Below are positions 17,124 to 26,600 of a DNA stretch of 64,000 nt, in pieces. Position numbers and translations under genes: made by a program. Source of the DNA: Leifsonia sp. TF02-11 (GTDB taxonomy: Bacteria; Actinomycetota; Actinomycetes; Actinomycetales; Microbacteriaceae). The notes under the pieces are model-generated. The model was not told where the DNA came from. It did not search any database and saw nothing but the letters and a program-made list of their open reading frames with translations. The DNA is taken from the NCBI RefSeq assembly GCF_017565305.1, contig NZ_JAGEKP010000004.1:434001-498000 (forward strand), written 5' to 3'. How positions within the stretch are numbered: position 1 is the stretch's first letter; every line of letters begins with the position of its first letter.

Positions 17124-18557
17124 TCAGCTCGCCCGGCGGTCCAACCGCGCCAGCAGGAGGGCCTCGGCGAGAATCGCCCGCTTGAACACCCCCAGGTGCA
17201 GCGACTCGTTCGGGCTGTGTGCGCGCGTGTCGGGGTCCTCGACACCGGTCACCAGGATCTGCGCCTCCGGGAACTCGCGCACGAGGTCGGCGATGAACGG
17301 GATCGACCCGCCGACGCCGGTCTCGACCGCGTCCTTCCCCCAGGCGTCCGCCATGGCCTGTTTCGCCTCGGTCGCGGCCCAGCCGGCCGTGTCGACCAGG
17401 AAGGCGTCGCCGGTGTCGACGTCGCTGATCTCGACGTGCGCGCCGAACGGGGCGTGCGCGCGCAGATGACGCTCGAGCGCCGCGTAGGCCTCGGAGGCCG
17501 GCTGCCCCGGGGCGACGCGTGCGCTCAGTCGCACCGCCACGCTGGGGAGCAGGGTGTTGGAGGCGTCGACGACGCTCGGTGCGTCGATTCCGGTGATGGT
17601 GACGGTCGGCTGCGACCACATCCGAGACAGGATCGGCCCCGTCCCGATCGGCGTGACGCCGGGCAGCAGCGCGGCCTCCTCGCGGAACTGCTCGTCGCTG
17701 AGCGCCGGCGGCTCCGCCGCGTCGTCGTGCGAGCGGAGGCCGTCGACCGCGACGGATCCGTTCTCGTCGTGCAGCGTGGCCAGGAGGGCGACGAGGGCCA
17801 GCATCGCGTCCGGCGCCGCTCCCCCGTACATGCCGGAGTGCGACGCGTGCTCGAGCGTCGAGACGGTGAGCTTGAAGGTCACGTTCCCGCGCAGCGAGAC
17901 CGTGAGCGCCGGAGTGTCGACGTCGACGTTGTCGGAGTCGGCGACGACGATGACGTCCGCGGCCAGCGCCGCCTTGTTCTGCTGCAGGAAGTTCGCGAAC
18001 GATCGCGACCCGAACTCCTCCTCGCCCTCGATGAAGACCGCGAGGCCCAGGTCGAAGTCGGGCCCGAGGGCCTCCACCAGCGCCCGCACGCTGGCCACGT
18101 GCGACATCACGCCCGCCTTGTCGTCGGCGGCTCCCCTGCCGTAGAGCCGGTCGCCGCGCACCGTTGGCTCGAACGGAGGGGTGTCCCAGTTCGCGGCATC
18201 GCCCTGCGGCTGCACGTCGTGGTGGGCGTAGAGCAGCACGGTCGGGCGACCGTTCTTCGCTGCGCGGGTCGCGAGCACGGCGGGCTGGCCGAGGGTCTCA
18301 CCCGAGATCGGCGCCCGCTTCACCTCCACACTGTCGAACGCGCCCGTCTCGCGCAGCAGGCCGGCCACGGCGTCGGCGCTCGCGCGGACGTTGGCGGGGT
18401 CGTACGCCGTCCACGACACCGACGGGATGCGCACCAGACGCGAGAGCTCGGCGATCGCGGAGGGCAGGCCGGCCTCGACGGCGGAACGGACGCGCGCTTC
18501 GGCGTCGGCGTCCGCACCTGCGATTCGGCCGGAAGGAGTCTGCTGGGAGTCTGTCAT
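17124..18557 (-). CDS. M20 family metallopeptidase (dipeptidase)
   Basis: This 477-residue di-zinc peptidase resembles the CNDP/PepV-like dipeptidases of the M20 family. Metal-site motifs are VLLYAHHDVQPQGD (His and catalytic Asp), YGRGAADDKAG (bridging Asp) and VFIEGEEEFGSRS (general base Glu followed by a metal-binding Glu). A late ARAHSPNESLHLG carries the last zinc histidine. A lid/dimerisation domain lies about residues 215-380. The open frame extends upstream, but ATG 18557 is chosen because TAAGAT lies seven bases before it (probable leaderless start) and homologous sequence begins there. It diverges from the DUF3043 gene. Confidence 0.88.
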   Translation of the reverse strand: MTDSQQTPSGRIAGADADAEARVRSAVEAGLPSAIAELSRLVRIPSVSWTAYDPANVRASADAVAGLLRETGAFDSVEVKRAPISGETLGQPAVLATRAAKNGRPTVLLYAHHDVQPQGDAANWDTPPFEPTVRGDRLYGRGAADDKAGVMSHVASVRALVEALGPDFDLGLAVFIEGEEEFGSRSFANFLQQNKAALAADVIVVADSDNVDVDTPALTVSLRGNVTFKLTVSTLEHASHSGMYGGAAPDAMLALVALLATLHDENGSVAVDGLRSHDDAAEPPALSDEQFREEAALLPGVTPIGTGPILSRMWSQPTVTITGIDAPSVVDASNTLLPSVAVRLSARVAPGQPASEAYAALERHLRAHAPFGAHVEISDVDTGDAFLVDTAGWAATEAKQAMADAWGKDAVETGVGGSIPFIADLVREFPEAQILVTGVEDPDTRAHSPNESLHLGVFKRAILAEALLLARLDRRAS

Positions 18558-18570
18558 GCGGGTAATCTTA
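18555..18570 (-). promoter_or_regulatory. -10 hexamer of a probable leaderless promoter (M20 peptidase)
   Basis: On the minus strand TAAGAT (18570-18565) is followed by seven bases and then the ATG (18557-18555). No ribosome-binding site is present, which supports a leaderless or near-leaderless transcript. Confidence 0.45.
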
Positions 18571-18599
18571 AACGGACCCCTGAAACGAAGGCGCAAGCG

Positions 18600-19196
18600 T
18601 TGGCGAAACGACAGAACCCGGCGGCCGAGGCGGAGACGCCCGCCGTCGAGACCCCCGAAGAGACCGCGGCCCGGCTCACGCAGGGCAAGGGCGCACCCAC
18701 GCCCACCCGCCGTGAGCAGGAGGCCGCGCGCAAGCGGCCCCTGGTGCCCACCGACCGCAAAGAGGCGGCTCGCGTGGCGCGCAGCAAGCAGGCCGAGGCT
18801 CGCGAGAAGGCCCGCATCGGCATGGCGGCAGGCGACGAGCGTTACCTGACCGCCCGCGACCGCGGGCCGCAGCGTCGCTACGTGCGCGACTACGTCGACG
18901 CGCGCTTCAGCATCGGCGAGTTCCTCATCCCCGTCATGCTGCTGGTGATCGTGCTCAGCTTCCTGCCGTGGCAGTTCATGCAGCTCTGGGGTCTGGTCGC
19001 GCTGTGGGCGTTCTTCCTGATCGCGGTCATCGACTGCATCGTGCTCGGCTTCATGGTCACCAAGAAGATCGGCGACAAGTTCGGCAAGACGAAGGTCGAG
19101 CGCGGCCTCAAGTGGTACGCCGCCATGCGCGCGCTGCAGCTGCGCGTCATGCGCCTGCCGAAGCCGCAGGTCAAGCGCGGCCACTACCCCAGCTGA
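18600..19196 (+). CDS. DUF3043 family membrane protein
   Basis: This protein of about 198 residues, widespread in actinobacteria and of unknown function, has a long charged N-terminal half rich in Lys/Arg/Ala (for example TRREQEAARKRPLVPTDRKE) and a conserved DERYLTARDRGPQRRYVRDY. Two hydrophobic helices (about residues 105-122 and 128-148) are followed by a basic tail. The start is TTG 18600 with GAAGG upstream; the frame is open further upstream but that part lacks family character. The RNase H gene begins 1 nt after the stop, suggesting co-translation. Confidence 0.82.
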   Translation: MAKRQNPAAEAETPAVETPEETAARLTQGKGAPTPTRREQEAARKRPLVPTDRKEAARVARSKQAEAREKARIGMAAGDERYLTARDRGPQRRYVRDYVDARFSIGEFLIPVMLLVIVLSFLPWQFMQLWGLVALWAFFLIAVIDCIVLGFMVTKKIGDKFGKTKVERGLKWYAAMRALQLRVMRLPKPQVKRGHYPS

Positions 19197-19197
19197 C

Positions 19198-20118
19198 GTG
19201 ACGATCGTCGCAGCGGCGGACGGCTCCGCCCTCGGTAACCCCGGCCCGGCAGGCTGGGCCTGGTACGTCGACGACGACCACTGGTCGGCGGGCGGCTGGG
19301 CGCACGGCACCAACAACATGGGCGAGCTCATGGCGGTCATCGACCTCCTGGAGTCCACCGCCCACGTCGACGACGATCTGCGCATCCTGTGCGACAGCCA
19401 GTACGTGATCAACTCGGTCACCAAATGGATGCCGGGGTGGAAGCGCAAGGGCTGGCGCAAGTCCGACGGCTCGCCCGTGCTCAACCGGGAACTCCTCGAA
19501 CGTCTCGACCGCGCGCTGCACGGGCGCCGCTACACGTTCGAGTGGGTCAAAGGCCACGCCGGGCACGACCTCAACGAGGCGGCCGACCTGAGGGCACGTG
19601 CCGCCGCCACCGCGTACCGTGACGGCGACGCCATCCCGATCGGTCCCGGCTGGCCAGGGGCGGCGGTGCACGAGCCCGCACCGCCTCTGGCGGTCGCCGA
19701 GCCGGTCGTGCCGAGCGCCGCACCGGTCGCGACCAGTGTGGAGTTCGATCTGTTCGACGACCTCCTGAGCGCCGCGGAGAGCGACGAGGAGATCGTTCGC
19801 CGGTTGGAGCGCGAGCTCATCGAGCCCGCGGTCCGGTCCGACGCCGCCCGTGTGGCAGCCCTGCTGCATCCCGAATTCGAGGAGATCGGCCGCTCCGGCA
19901 CGCTGTGGGGGCGCGACGCGATCCTCGAGGCGTTGGCGGAAGAGGACTCCCCCGCCGCCGAACTCGCCATCCTCGGAACCGAGCGCATCGGCTCCGACGC
20001 GATCCTGCTCACCGCGCGCACCGTCGACGAGCGCGGAGCCAGCCTGCGCAGCTCGCTGTGGCTGCGCAGCAGCGGACGGTGGCGCCTACGCTTCCACCAG
20101 GGAACGCCGGAGGCGTAG
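19198..20118 (+). CDS. rnhA: RNase HI with C-terminal NTF2/SnoaL-like domain
   Basis: This 306-residue protein starts at GTG 19198. Residues 1-135 are a complete type I ribonuclease H that degrades RNA in RNA-DNA hybrids. Catalytic acids are D8 (ADGSALGNPGP), E43 (NNMGELMAV), D66 (LCDSQYV) and D130 (LNEAADLRA), and the H120/H123 region is present. An Ala/Pro linker (about 145-180) leads to a second domain of about 110 residues (ELIEPAVRSDAARVAALLHP to WRLRFHQGTPEA) with the pattern of DUF4440/SnoaL-like NTF2 folds. What the second domain binds is unknown. The last 33 bp overlap the convergent pyrD gene. Confidence 0.88.
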   Translation: MTIVAAADGSALGNPGPAGWAWYVDDDHWSAGGWAHGTNNMGELMAVIDLLESTAHVDDDLRILCDSQYVINSVTKWMPGWKRKGWRKSDGSPVLNRELLERLDRALHGRRYTFEWVKGHAGHDLNEAADLRARAAATAYRDGDAIPIGPGWPGAAVHEPAPPLAVAEPVVPSAAPVATSVEFDLFDDLLSAAESDEEIVRRLERELIEPAVRSDAARVAALLHPEFEEIGRSGTLWGRDAILEALAEEDSPAAELAILGTERIGSDAILLTARTVDERGASLRSSLWLRSSGRWRLRFHQGTPEA

Positions 20119-21159
20119 CAGCCCGACGTTGATCTGCCGCGCCCAGAGCGGGCCGCGGTAGAGGAAGGCCGTGTAGCCCTGCACGAGCGTTGCGCCCGCG
20201 TCGAGCCGGCGCTGAACGTCCTCCGCGGTCTCCACACCGCCGACCGAGATCACGCACAGTTCGGCGGGCACGTGCGCCCGGATCAGCCGGAGCACCTCGA
20301 GCGACCGCGCGGCCAGCGGAGCGCCGGAGAGCCCGCCTGCGCCCGCGGCCTCCACCACGGCAGGGTCGGTCGTCAGGCCGTCGCGCGAGAGGGTGGTGTT
20401 CGTCGCGATGATGCCTGCGAGCCCCAGCTCGACGGCCAGCCCCGCGATCTTCTCCACCTGCTCGTCGGTCAGATCGGGCGCGATCTTGACCAGCAGCGGC
20501 GTCGAGTCGGCGACCTCCTTCACCGCGGTCAGCAGCGGCGCGAGGAGTTCGAGCTCCTGGAGGCCGCGCAGACCGGGCGTGTTCGGCGAGCTGACGTTCA
20601 CGACCAGGTAGTCGGCGACCGGTGCGAGGGCGCGCGCGCTCGTCAGGTAGTCCTGGGTGGCATCCTCGACCGCGACGACGCGGCTCTTGCCGATGTTCAC
20701 TCCGAGCACCGGTCGCCGCCGCGCGCGCCGCACCCTCAGGAGCCGGTTGGCCGCGACGCCCGCGCCGTGGTTGTTGAAGCCCATCCGGTTGATCACCGCG
20801 CGGTCCGGGATCAGCCGGAAGAGTCGTGGCCGGTCGTTGCCCGGCTGCGCGAGCGCCGTGATGGTGCCGACCTCGACATGCCCGAACCCGAGGTCGCCGA
20901 GCCCGATCACGGCCTCGCCGTCTTTGTCGAAGCCGGCGGCGATGCCGAACGGCGACGCGAACCGCAGACCGAGCGCCTCGACCGCGAGCGACGGGTCGGG
21001 TGCCGTGAACCGGCGGACCAGCCCGCCCAGCCCGAGGGCGGGCAGGGCGCGGATCACCAGGAAGGCGAGGTGATGGGCGCGCTCAGGGTCGAACTTCGAC
21101 AGGACGAGGGAGAAGAGTGTGCGATACATGCCGGTACGAGAATACCGCTGCTCGGCCAT
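20086..21159 (-). CDS. pyrD: Dihydroorotate dehydrogenase (quinone), class 2
   Basis: This 357-residue membrane-associated flavoenzyme oxidises dihydroorotate to orotate with quinone in pyrimidine synthesis. Class 2 features are the N-terminal helix MYRTLFSLVLSKFDPERAHH, SPFGIAAGFDKDGEAVIGL (FMN site), NRMGFNNHGAGVAANRL, YLVVNVSSPNTPGLRGLQ (catalytic Ser region), GLSGAPLAARSLEVLR and GGVETAEDVQRRLDAGATLV. ATG 21159 is 6 nt after the nrdR stop with GAGGG upstream. An internal ATG at 21129 (MYRTLF) is an alternative. It ends in a 33-bp overlap with the RNase H gene. Confidence 0.94.
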   Translation of the reverse strand: MAEQRYSRTGMYRTLFSLVLSKFDPERAHHLAFLVIRALPALGLGGLVRRFTAPDPSLAVEALGLRFASPFGIAAGFDKDGEAVIGLGDLGFGHVEVGTITALAQPGNDRPRLFRLIPDRAVINRMGFNNHGAGVAANRLLRVRRARRRPVLGVNIGKSRVVAVEDATQDYLTSARALAPVADYLVVNVSSPNTPGLRGLQELELLAPLLTAVKEVADSTPLLVKIAPDLTDEQVEKIAGLAVELGLAGIIATNTTLSRDGLTTDPAVVEAAGAGGLSGAPLAARSLEVLRLIRAHVPAELCVISVGGVETAEDVQRRLDAGATLVQGYTAFLYRGPLWARQINVGLLRLRRSLVEA

Positions 21160-21165
21160 CGACTC

Positions 21166-21639
21166 TTAGCCCTCGACCTCCACCGGCTCGCCGTGGTGCG
21201 CGATGCGCAGCTGCTGGATGGCGTCCTCGAAGTCCTCGAGGGAGTCGAAGGCCTGGTAGACGCTGGCGAAGCGCAGGTAGGCGACCTCGTCGAGCTCGCG
21301 GAGCTCGGGGAGGATCGCGAGGCCGATGTCGTTGGCCTCGATCTGGGAGGCGCCCGTCGAGCGGATCGTCTCCTCCACCTTCTGGGCGAGCACCGCGAGG
21401 TCGGAGTCGGTCACCGGGCGGCCCTGGCAGGCCTTGCGGACACCGAGCACGATCTTCTCCCGGCTGAACGGCTCCACCACCCCGCTGCGCTTGATCACGC
21501 TGAGACTCGCGGTCTCGGTCGTCGAGAAGCGGCGGCCGCACTCCGGGCACTGCCTACGCCGCCGGATCGAGAGCCCGTCGTCGCTCGTGCGGGAGTCGAT
21601 GACGCGGGAGTCGGGGTGACGGCAGAAGGGGCAGAACAT
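21166..21639 (-). CDS. nrdR: Transcriptional repressor NrdR
   Basis: This 157-residue repressor senses ATP/dATP and controls ribonucleotide reductase genes. The N-terminal zinc ribbon [17 protein letters not shown] with [12 protein letters not shown] (four cysteines), and the following ATP-cone ([20 protein letters not shown] to about residue 140), are fully typical. It lies between hisD and pyrD on the same strand. The spacing is 54 bp to hisD and 6 bp to pyrD. NrdR boxes were not seen in this window. Confidence 0.97.
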   Translation of the reverse strand: MFCPFCRHPDSRVIDSRTSDDGLSIRRRRQCPECGRRFSTTETASLSVIKRSGVVEPFSREKIVLGVRKACQGRPVTDSDLAVLAQKVEETIRSTGASQIEANDIGLAILPELRELDEVAYLRFASVYQAFDSLEDFEDAIQQLRIAHHGEPVEVEG

Positions 21640-21693
21640 AGCAAAAATCCTACCTGGGATTCACGGGAGCACGCCCGGAAGGCGGCTCTCGCG

Positions 21694-22998
21694 TCACGGG
21701 AAGCGGATCGTCACCGCTTCGCCGTGCGCCGGGAGGTCCTCCGCCGAGGACAGCGCGACGATGCGGTCGGCGACCGCGCGCAGCGCCTCCCGGTCGTAGC
21801 GGATGACCTGCTGCGGACGGAGGAAGGAGTATGCGCCGAGGCCGGGCGAGAACCGGGCCTGACCGCCGGTCGGCAGCACGTGGTTGGAGCCGGCGAGGTA
21901 GTCGCCGAGGCTGACCGGGGCGGTCGGGCCGACGAAGATCGCGCCGGCGTTCTGGATGAGGGCGAGCACCGCATCCGGGTCGGCGGTCTGGAGTTCGAGG
22001 TGCTCGGGGCCGTAAGCGTTGCTGAACGCAGCGGCGGCGGCGAGGTCGTCGACGAGCACGATCGCCGACTGCTGGCCCCCGAGGGCCGTGCGGACCCGCT
22101 CGGCGTGCTTGGTGGCGCCCGCGAGCGACTCCAGCTCCGCGGTGACACGGTCGGCGAAGGCCGGGCTGTCGGTGACGAGCAGGGAGGCCGCCGCCTCGTC
22201 GTGCTCGGCCTGGCTGATGAGGTCGGCGGCGACGAAGCGCGCGTCGGCGGCGTCGTCGGCGATCACGAGGATCTCGGTGGTGCCCGCCTCCGAGTCGATG
22301 CCGGTCTGGCCGCGGACGACGCGCTTGGCTGCTGCGACGTAGATGTTGCCGGGGCCGGTGATGACCTGGACGGGATCGAGACCGATCTCATCCGCCCCGT
22401 AGGCGAGCGCTCCGATCGCGCCGGCGCCGCCCATCGCGTAGACCTCGTCGATGCCCAGCAGACCCGCGGCACCGAGGATGACCGGGTGCACCGCTCCGCC
22501 GAACTCGCGCTGCGGCGGGCTCGCCAGGGCGATGGAGGAGACGCCAGCGACCTGGGCGGGAACCGCGTTCATGACGACGCTCGAGGGGTACACCGCCTTG
22601 CCGCCCGGAACGTAGAGGCCGGCACGCTCGACGGGTTGCCAGCGCTGCACGATCGTCGCGCCGGGGCCGATCGCGGTCTCGGCGGCCGGAGGCACCTGAG
22701 CGGCGGTCGCCTGGCGCACGCGCGCGATCGCCTCTTCGAGGGCCTCACGCACGTCGGGCGCGAGGGCCTCCACGGCGGCCGCGATGTCGGCGGCAGGAAC
22801 ACGGATCGAAGCGGGTGCCCCGCCGTCGAACCTCTCCGCCTGCTCGGCGAGCGCGGCGGCTCCGCGCTCCCGGACGTCATGGATCAGCTCTTCGGCGACC
22901 GTCATCGCGACCCGGACGTCGACGACAGGACGGGGGACGAGCCGCTCGAAGGCGGCGCGGGTAGGCTGGATTCCGCGGAGATCGATGGTGTTCATCAT
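21694..22998 (-). CDS. hisD: Histidinol dehydrogenase
   Basis: This 434-residue zinc enzyme catalyses the last two oxidations of histidine synthesis. Signature regions are VERAGLYVPGGKAVYPSSVV, MGGAGAIGALAYGADEIGLD, VITGPGNIYVAAAKRVVRGQ, DLISQAEHDEAAASLLVTDS (catalytic Glu/His pair near EHDE) and SLGDYLAGSNHVLPTGGQAR. Starts at ATG 22998 or ATG 22995 cannot be separated. TAGGCT lies nine bases before the first ATG. It is not in a his operon here but leads hisD-nrdR-pyrD. It diverges from the flavin-reductase gene. Confidence 0.95.
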   Translation of the reverse strand: MMNTIDLRGIQPTRAAFERLVPRPVVDVRVAMTVAEELIHDVRERGAAALAEQAERFDGGAPASIRVPAADIAAAVEALAPDVREALEEAIARVRQATAAQVPPAAETAIGPGATIVQRWQPVERAGLYVPGGKAVYPSSVVMNAVPAQVAGVSSIALASPPQREFGGAVHPVILGAAGLLGIDEVYAMGGAGAIGALAYGADEIGLDPVQVITGPGNIYVAAAKRVVRGQTGIDSEAGTTEILVIADDAADARFVAADLISQAEHDEAAASLLVTDSPAFADRVTAELESLAGATKHAERVRTALGGQQSAIVLVDDLAAAAAFSNAYGPEHLELQTADPDAVLALIQNAGAIFVGPTAPVSLGDYLAGSNHVLPTGGQARFSPGLGAYSFLRPQQVIRYDREALRAVADRIVALSSAEDLPAHGEAVTIRFP

Positions 22999-23074
22999 GG
23001 CCGTCCCAGCCTATCCGCTCCCGACCCCTCCCCCTTCGGGAATCCTCCGCGCCGAACGGTACTTCTTAACCTGT

Positions 23075-23581
23075 ATGAACGATGCGACGACCGACCGCAC
23101 TCCCGACCTCTCCGCGTTCCGTCAGGCGTTCCGCCGACACGCCGCCGGCGTCGCCATCGTGACCGCCCAGACCGCGGACGGCAGCCCGGTCGGCTTCACG
23201 GCCACATCGCTCGCGTCGCTTGCCGCCGTCCCCCCGCTCGCGACCTTCAACATGGCCCTCTCGGCGTCGAGCTGGCCCGCGATCCTCGAGACCGACCGGG
23301 TCGTCATCCACATGCTCGGCGTCCGCAACAAGGGTGTCGCCGAAATCCTCTCGGCGGACAACTCGCAGCGCTTCCTGGGCGACCACTGGCATCGCGGACC
23401 GCACGGCCTCCCCGTCATCAACGATGTGACGTCGTGGATGGTCGGGCGCATCGTCGAGCGATTCCCCGTACACAACAGCGCGGTCGTCGTCGTGCAGATC
23501 GAGCAGGGCGAGCTCGGCGAGCCCGACGAGCCGCTGCTCTACCACGAGCGCCGCTACCACCGGCCCAGCGAGCTCGACTGA
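23075..23581 (+). CDS. Flavin reductase-like domain protein
   Basis: This protein of about 168 residues has the FMN-binding split-barrel of flavin reductases that supply reduced flavin to two-component monooxygenases. Visible features are FRQAFRRHAAGVAIVTAQ at the N-terminus, PVGFTATSLASLAAVPPLATF (flavin-binding strand with the conserved T-S-L), VIHMLGVRNKGVAEILS and a C-terminal YHERRYHRP. The frame is open upstream across the divergent hisD start. ATG 23075 is chosen as the first codon giving family length. No partner oxygenase is adjacent, so the physiological substrate is unknown. Confidence 0.85.
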   Translation: MNDATTDRTPDLSAFRQAFRRHAAGVAIVTAQTADGSPVGFTATSLASLAAVPPLATFNMALSASSWPAILETDRVVIHMLGVRNKGVAEILSADNSQRFLGDHWHRGPHGLPVINDVTSWMVGRIVERFPVHNSAVVVVQIEQGELGEPDEPLLYHERRYHRPSELD

Positions 23582-23601
23582 GCGCGCGGGCCTGAGCGGG
23601 C

Positions 23602-23658
23602 ACATTCGTCACGAATGTCGAGTTTCGTGGCACGAATGTCGACATTCGTGACGAATGT
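23602..23658. repeat. 57-bp palindromic repeat unit (three palindromes)
   Basis: This unit contains ATTCGTCACGAAT, TTCGTGGCACGAA and ATTCGTGACGAAT with centres at 23610, 23630 and 23650. The whole 57 bp is a near-perfect palindrome about position 23630. It lies between the convergent ends of the flavin-reductase gene and dnaE. The same unit occurs at 58000-58056 and 58931-58987, and a tandem form at 59010-59182. Confidence 0.9.
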
Positions 23659-23664
23659 GCTGAG

Positions 23665-26600
23665 CTACACCAGGCAGTTCGGGCCGAGGAGGCCCTTGAG
23701 CTCGCCGTAGAGGTCGGGCGACACCTTGACCGGCTTGGGCACCTCGAAGACGCGCGCTACCTGACCCTTGACGAGCCGCAGGCGCACCTCGCTCTCGCCC
23801 GGGTGACGCGACAGCACCTCCGCCAGCGACGAGACCGTGTCGGTGGTCGCACGCTGGTCCGGCATCGTGATCATCAGGGTCCCGACGTCGTCGGCCTGGC
23901 CCAGGTCGGGGATCATCAGGCTGAAGGCGTGCAGGTTCATCCCGTCGTCGCGCATGCTCACGCGCCCGCGGACCACGACGATGGAGTCGCCCTGCAGCAT
24001 CGGCGAGAACTCCTGGTAGGCCTTGCCCATGAACATGACGGTCATCTCGCCGCCGAAGTCCTCGACCTGGATCATGCCGTACTGATTGCCCGAGGCCTTG
24101 GCCACCCGGTGCTGCACACTCGTGACGAGACCGGCGATGACGACCGTGTCGCCGTCCTGGACGGTGTCGGACGCGAGCAGCTCGGCGATCGACGTGCTGG
24201 CGAGCTTCGCGAGCTGCAGCTCCAGCCCGGCCAGCGGGTGGTCGGACACGTAGAGACCGAGCATCTCGCGCTCGAACGCGAGCTTGTCGCGCTTCACCCA
24301 CTCCGGTCGCTCCGGGATGTGGTGCTGCGACTGGTTCGGCTCGTCGTCGCCCCACAGGCTGTCGAAGTCGAAGCCGACGTCGCCGTTCGCCTCGCTGCGT
24401 TTGATCTTGACCGCGGACTCGACCGCGTCCTCGTGGACCTCCACGAGCGCGCGCCGGGTGTGCCCGAGCGAGTCGAACGCGCCGGCCTTGATCAACGACT
24501 CGACCGTGCGCTTGTTCGCGGCGTGGATCGGCACCTTGCTGAGGAAGTCGTGGAACGACTCGAAGCGCCCCTTGCCTTCGCGGGCTTCCCTGACGCCCTC
24601 GACGACGTTCGCGCCGACGTTGCGCACCGCGCCCATGCCGAAGCGGATGTCTTCACCGACGGCGGCGAAGTAGAGGTTGGACTCGTTGACGTCGGGCGGC
24701 AGCACCTTGATGCCCATGCGCCGGCACTCGTTGAGGTAGAGCGCCATCTTGTCCTTGGAGTCGCCGACGCTGGTGAGCAGCGCGGCCATGTACTCCGCGG
24801 GATAGTGGGCCTTGAGGTAGGCCGTCCAGTACGAGATGACGCCGTACGCGGCGGAGTGGGCTTTGTTGAACGCGTAGTCGGAGAACGGCAGCAGGATCTC
24901 CCACAGCTTGCCGACGGCCTCCATCGAGTAGCCGCGGTCGACCATGCCCTGCGAGAAGCCCTCGAACTGCTTGTCCAGTTCGGACTTCTTCTTCTTGCCC
25001 ATCGCGCGACGCAGGATGTCGGCCTGTCCGAGCGAGAAGCCCGCGACCTTCTGCGCGATCGCCATGACCTGCTCCTGATAGATGATCAGGCCGTAGCTGG
25101 TGGAGAGGATGTCCTCCAGGGGCTCGGCGAGCTCCGGGTGGATGGGCGTGATGTCTTGCAGGCCGTTCTTGCGCAGCGCGTAGTTGGTGTGCGAGTTCGC
25201 GCCCATGGGGCCGGGGCGGTACAGCGCGATCAGTGCCGAGATGTCCTCGAAGTTGTCGGGCTTCATCAGGCGCAGCAGGGAGCGCATCGGGCCGCCGTCG
25301 AGCTGGAACACGCCGAGCGTGTCGCCGCGGGACAGGAGCTCGTAGGCGGGCCGGTCGTCGAGCTCCAGGTCTTCCAGGACGAGGTTCACGCCTCGGTTGT
25401 CCCGGATGTTGTCGAGGGCGTCGTTGATGATCGTGAGGTTGCGCAACCCCAGGAAGTCCATCTTGATCAAACCCAGCGACTCGCACGCCGGATAGTCGAA
25501 CTGGGTGACGATCTGGCCGTCCTGCTCCCGCTTCATGATCGGGATGACGTCGATGAGCGGGTCGGACGACATGATGACGCCGGCCGCGTGCACACCCCAC
25601 TGGCGCTTGAGGTTCTCGAGCCCGAGCGCCGTGTCGAAGACGGTCTTGGCCTCGGGATCCGACTCGACGACCGAGCGGATGTCGACGGCCTCTTTGTAGC
25701 GCGGGTGGTCCTTGTCAAAGATCCCGGTCAGCGGGATGTCCTTGCCCATCACAGGCGGCGGCATCGCCTTCGTGAGCTTCTCACCCATCGAGAACGGGAA
25801 GCCGAGCACGCGTCCGGAGTCTTTCAGCGCCTGCTTGGCCTTGATGGTGCCGTACGTGACGATCTGGGCGACGCGCTCCGAGCCGTACTTCTCTGTCACG
25901 TACTTGATGACCTCGCCACGGCGGCGGTCGTCGAAGTCGACGTCGAAGTCGGGCATGGAGACGCGGTCGGGGTTGAGGAACCGCTCGAAGATCAGGCCGT
26001 GCTGCAGCGGGTCGAGGTCGGTGATGCGCATCGCGTAGGCGGCCATCGAGCCGGCGCCGGAGCCACGGCCGGGGCCGACGCGGATGCCGTTGCGCTTGGA
26101 CCAGTTGATGAAGTCGGCGACGACCAGGAAGTAGCCGGGGAAGCCCATCTGCGAGATCACGCCGATCTCGTAGTCGGCTTGCTTGCGCACCTCGGGCGTG
26201 ATGCCGTTCGGGTAGCGCTGCTCGAGCCCCTTCTCGACCTCCTTGACGAACCAGCTCTGCTCGTTCTCGCCCTCCGGCACAGGGAAGCGCGGCATGTAGT
26301 TGGCGGCGGTGTCGAACTTCACGTCGACGCGCTCGGCGATCGCGAGCGTGTTGTCGCACGCGTCCGGGTGGTCGCGGAAGAGCTGACGCATCTCCTCCGG
26401 CGTCTTGAGGTAGAACTCGTCGGCGTCGAACTTGAACCGGTTGGGGTCGTCGAGGGTGGAGCCGGACTGCACGCACAGCAGGGCGGCGTGGCTCTTGGCG
26501 TCGGCCGCGTGCGTGTAGTGGAGGTCGTTGGTGGCGACGAGCGGGAGCCCGAGCTCCTTCGCCAGCCGGATCAGGTCGCTCATGATGCGGCGCTCGATGC

